Shown: positions 60,498-64,000 of the stretch, piece by piece | How positions within the stretch are numbered: the stretch's first letter is position 1 | How the letters are laid out: each line of letters opens with the position of its first letter | Assembly (NCBI RefSeq): GCF_964355755.1 | Contig: NC_092679.1 | Location: forward strand, 3,472,001-3,536,000 | Source: Antedon mediterranea | Taxonomy: Eukaryota; Echinodermata; Crinoidea; Comatulida; Antedonidae | DNA: 64,000 nucleotides | Direction: 5' to 3' | Program-made: the position numbers and the translations under genes | The notes under the pieces: model-generated | What the model was told of the DNA's origin: nothing | The model's input: the letters and a program-made list of their open reading frames with translations, nothing else | The model's database searches: none

Positions 60498-62260
60498 CTG
60501 AAATATATAAACAAACAATATTTATGATGATTATTATTAGAATAAACATTTAACAGAGTGCTGACTAATTTTACCAATTGTAGCGGTCGTGTTGGAGACG
60601 ATATCTTCGTGTAAATTGCTTCAACCAATGTCATCGGTCGGGCCTGTAACGCCAAATTAAGTTCCACTGCCAAATTAGGTTCGCGTGGTCTGTCCGGTCA
60701 CCTAATTTTGCAGCACGTTTCTGGCGAGCTAATCGTGTTATTAAATATTGATATTATTTATTTCCAAATAAACACAAACTGAAAATTATTAACCTGAGTA
60801 TTTCTAACCTAATAATCTTTATTCATTGTATGAAATTAAATCATCTGAAACATACTGTTAAAGTGTGCGCCCTCTATTGTTGTGGTATTTATCCACTTAT
60901 ATGCAAATTATGCTTATACACTATACAGTATAAAGGCGATCACGTAAAACGGCATTCTAAAGGACATTGTGGTGGAAGACGGTGTTATGTGCGAGGCCTT
61001 ACAATTTATTATCAGTGTTTCCAGGATATGTATTGTAGTACCATACGTTATTCAAAGAAAAACCCTGCATAAAAATTAAGCCTTCGTGTACGAGTTATTA
61101 ATAAAGTGTCGCTTTATTACACAGAAATATTTCTTCCAAAAAACGCCGCTTGACATTTTAAAATGAATCATTGTTCTTTTGATTAATTTATTATTAATTA
61201 TTAAAAAGATTTCCTTTAATCGCAAATCACAGATAGTTCTTTAATTATGAATCACATGCCCATTTTTTCACTAGTTAATTGTATACACAGCATTTGAAAG
61301 AAGACCTGTGTACCTTTCCAACAATGTATTGTTTGCCAACAAATATTAATCTACTAATTCAAAAATAGCATTTAAAAATGGTCAATATTTAGCTGAACTT
61401 TAATGCGCTGTAGCATGTTTGCCTGTGACCTCAACCTGAACTGTAGGCATGCAACTTAATACCCTCTAGAGACAACGTGACTTCAAGTTCAAGTGGAAAT
61501 TCTTCCACAACCTGTTGATTCGCGTCAACCAATCAAAGGGCAAGAATCCCAATCGTTCAAACCGTGAGCACTCATAGACTCTTTTCCAAGACGTTTTTTG
61601 GGTCCAGCAGCTGGGACCTGTAAATTATGGTCGAGTATCCAATTTAGCAAAACGTCAGTCTCTAGTACTATAACTGCTGCTTGCTTTCAGCTTATAAATG
61701 AGTCATCTTTTGTGACGTAGCGGGCTAGAGCAGCAGCGTAAAAAACGAAGGCACTGTCATCGAAAAATATAAAAAACTCGACATCCATGATGGGAAGCCT
61801 ACGACCCCTCTCTAAGCAGATGGAAAAGAAGACTACTCGTTTTAGCGCCAAAGGCAATTGTGTCTCAAGTCACGTTATGCATGTGCATGCGGACATGTTT
61901 TGCGACAATTCGGCGCTAAAACGTTGAGCGTTTGAGTTATGGGACGCCATTTCTGCATTATTTCCTAGTAATATTTTGATTTGACGTTCCATTTGTCGGT
62001 ACATTATTCCCGTTATTATTTTGTTCGTTTTTATGAATTTCTATGTTTATGTTTTCAAATTAAAATGATTATTCGTTGAATATGAATGTATCCTGTTATT
62101 CTATTGATTATATATATTTGTTTGTTTAACTAACTTACTGCAGTTTTCTAACCTTTTAATTTCCTTTTTAATCAATTCCGGTTTTTTTTAAATGTATAAT
62201 GTTATTTATGTTTTTTATTTATAAGTTCTTTAAGAATATGAGTTACATAATCACATTTTT
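60498..62260. other. Upstream flank of the PLAC8-like gene
   Basis: A TTTCAG directly precedes the ATG, so a 5' UTR exon may lie here. No further coding region recognised. A short inverted pair CGTTTTAGCGCC / GGCGCTAAAACG spans about 61840-61924. Confidence 0.5.
61560..61745. repeat. Inverted dispersed repeat, copy 2
   Basis: Reverse-complement relative of 58606-58800: starts around AGACTCTTTTCCAAGACGTTT and ends GACGTAGCGGGCTAGAGCAGCAGC. The pair brackets most of the PLAC8-like gene. Confidence 0.65.
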
Positions 62261-62299
62261 GTCACTTTTTATACCTACAGTAACACTATATTTACTTTG

Positions 62300-63480
62300 A
62301 TGTCTTTAAAACATAAGTTTGCAATAATTGCGAACCTAAGTCGCAAATTGTTAGTTAGATATTCGTTATAATGTCATCATCTCATTTGTTACACTCTTGT
62401 GTGTGTGTGACATATAATAAATAAATAAGGGAAGGTACAGGTAGGCCTACGTCGAGGGGAAATTCATTAAATTGTTTCATCAAAAACAATAACTGATCAT
62501 AATTAGGTCGGAAACATTAGAACATAAATAGGTACGGTAATGTAACCAAATTTTGCAATAAAGATGAGATATTGCGTTGTTCTCTTATGTTATCAATCTT
62601 TTCATAGGTCACGTAACGTAATTGAACGAAAGAGTTGAACATATCACAATAAATAATGGTACCTAATTAATTCAGCATTTTCATCAAGTTTTAACAATCT
62701 TTGATGTCGGAAACATTCCCAATAATAGAGACTAATTTTCCAATATGTTAGATATTTTATTCAGCTAGCATTTTTTACCTTGATGATGACGGGAACATTT
62801 TAAACATAAATTCGCAATAATGGATCATTATTTTAATTGTGCAATGAAGTCGTGTCATCTTGTTCATGATGTGGGAAAAAAGTTTAGATGGGTGAGCGAA
62901 ATTCTAAGCAAGCTTAATACATGATACTATAGTTATTTTGAGGTTGGGAACACAACGTGAATTCGCAAATAATTGAACTTAATTTTGCAATGAAGTCGTC
63001 ATCTCGTTTGTTCATATACGATGTGGGAAAAAAGTTTAAATGGGAATGGGGCGGTGAGCGAAATGCTAAACAAGTATTACTTCGAAGTCGGGAACAACTT
63101 AAATTCTCAATAATGCAATGGAACCATTTTGCAATGAAGTCGTGTCATCTATAGTTTGTTCATACGATGTGGAAAGTTTGGATGGGGTGGACAAAATTAA
63201 ATAATTAGTATACATAACACTATAAATTACGTTGAAGTCGGGAACATTATAACTTGAACTCGGGAATTTTATTTTGCAATGAAGTCGGTCTCCTTGTTTG
63301 TTATACGATGTTGGAAACACGTTTAGAGAGGTGGACGAAATTCTAGGAAGCTAAATACAGTAATAACACTAATTATTTTGAGGTCGGGAATATTAGAATT
63401 TATACTTTAATGGAACCTAATTTTGAAATGGAGATTGCATGCCTTATTTTCATCTCGGTTGTTCGTTCCATCTATTCATA
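62300..63480. repeat. Degenerate tandem array of about 140-bp units
   Basis: Recurring order: GGGAACA(TT)..., AATTCGCAATAAT, TTTTGCAATGAAGTCG, TCATCT.GTTTGTTCAT, CGATGTGGGAAAAAAGTTTA, GAGCGAAATTCTA. Best units lie at about 62800-63350, with weaker ones on either side. No coding function seen. Confidence 0.75.
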
Positions 63481-64000
63481 CGTCGTACATAATGTGGTAC
63501 ATGCATGCACTTAAGTAGGCCTACTGATGATAGTGGGATGGTAATCAAGATATTATTCATTTATTGACATACAGTAATTTAATTAGCTATCGATGGAATA
63601 TATTTACACATTTGCAGCCTTCACTATTTATAGAATAAAAATGTTATCAGCAATAAATAAGCCATGGGTAAGTCTTTATGGAATTAATATAAAAGTAATA
63701 TGCTATATAACATTGAATGTGAAACATATAACAATAAAGAAACACGTATAGAAAAATGGATAGCTTTAAGAAATACTATTATACTATATAATTTCTAATT
63801 TGCTACGATTATCAGAAAAGGAATTACTGTGATGACAAGTTACAGGTGGTACTGATCTATTATGTTTTATATTTTGTTTCATCTTGTATTGTATGATCCG
63901 AGTTGTAAAATGAAAACCAACAAATGAAAATGAAAAACTCACAAATTCTTTATGTGTCAAATATTTAAAAACGAGATAGATGATAATGATGATCACTGTC
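63481..64000. other. Right edge, nothing recognised
   Basis: AT-rich sequence to the end of the window without a feature I can support. Confidence 0.5.

Noticed and set aside
60830-61072. 80-aa Cys/Tyr-containing frame
   Set aside because: No family pattern despite closeness to the PLAC8-like gene; cysteine spacing does not match PLAC8.

Overview
The window is eukaryotic: AT-rich DNA with GT-AG introns, many short interspersed elements and conserved animal genes split into small exons. Gene content (EPRS, RPS29, ECH1, the axonemal protein EFCAB2/DRC8, HNRNPU, a PLAC8-family gene) and the frequent TAGGCCTA-type low-complexity motif suggest a marine invertebrate deuterostome, most likely an echinoderm. 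The species call is inference.

Layout. 1-15649 (minus): 24 coding exons of the bifunctional glutamyl-prolyl-tRNA synthetase; the gene runs off the left edge inside the ProRS catalytic domain. 16968-18731 (minus): complete three-exon RPS29. 22172-23173 and 28842-29837 (minus): two uninterrupted retinol-dehydrogenase-like SDR reading frames about 5.7 kb apart, separated by repeats and a LINE fragment. 30719-34575 (plus): ECH1, seven exons, ending in a peroxisomal SKL. 35243-41182 (minus): EFCAB2/DRC8, four exons, with a 4.1 kb foldback-like palindrome in intron 2. 41643-51239 (plus): HNRNPU, head-to-head with EFCAB2 across a short CCAAT-bearing bidirectional promoter. 52.2-57.1 kb: a graveyard holding a C2H2 zinc-finger fragment, a broken histone H2A, a LINE fragment split by a Penelope-like element, and a 1 kb TIR element. 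58398-60497 (minus): a four-exon PLAC8-family gene whose exons are too short to stand out as ORFs. 60.5-64 kb: AT-rich, with a degenerate tandem array.

Three signals deserve a second look. (1) Introns of HNRNPU carry five near-identical 76-nt C/D-box snoRNA genes plus one decayed copy. At least one copy moved together with a piece of exon 7 by segmental duplication inside the gene. (2) A palindromic MITE family (about 21 copies in 64 kb) lies in nearly every gene's introns. In three introns its end directly abuts the 5' splice site, and in one case the MITE makes up about 85% of the intron. (3) Several nested or inverted elements have readable boundaries: a 1331-bp TIR element inside a MITE (TSD TGATGT), a Penelope-like element with 386-bp inverted arms inside a LINE (13-bp TSD), and the EFCAB2 foldback element with satellite-bearing arms and decayed coding sequence.

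All exon structures were assigned by eye from splice consensus, reading phase and remembered protein families. No transcript or database evidence was available.
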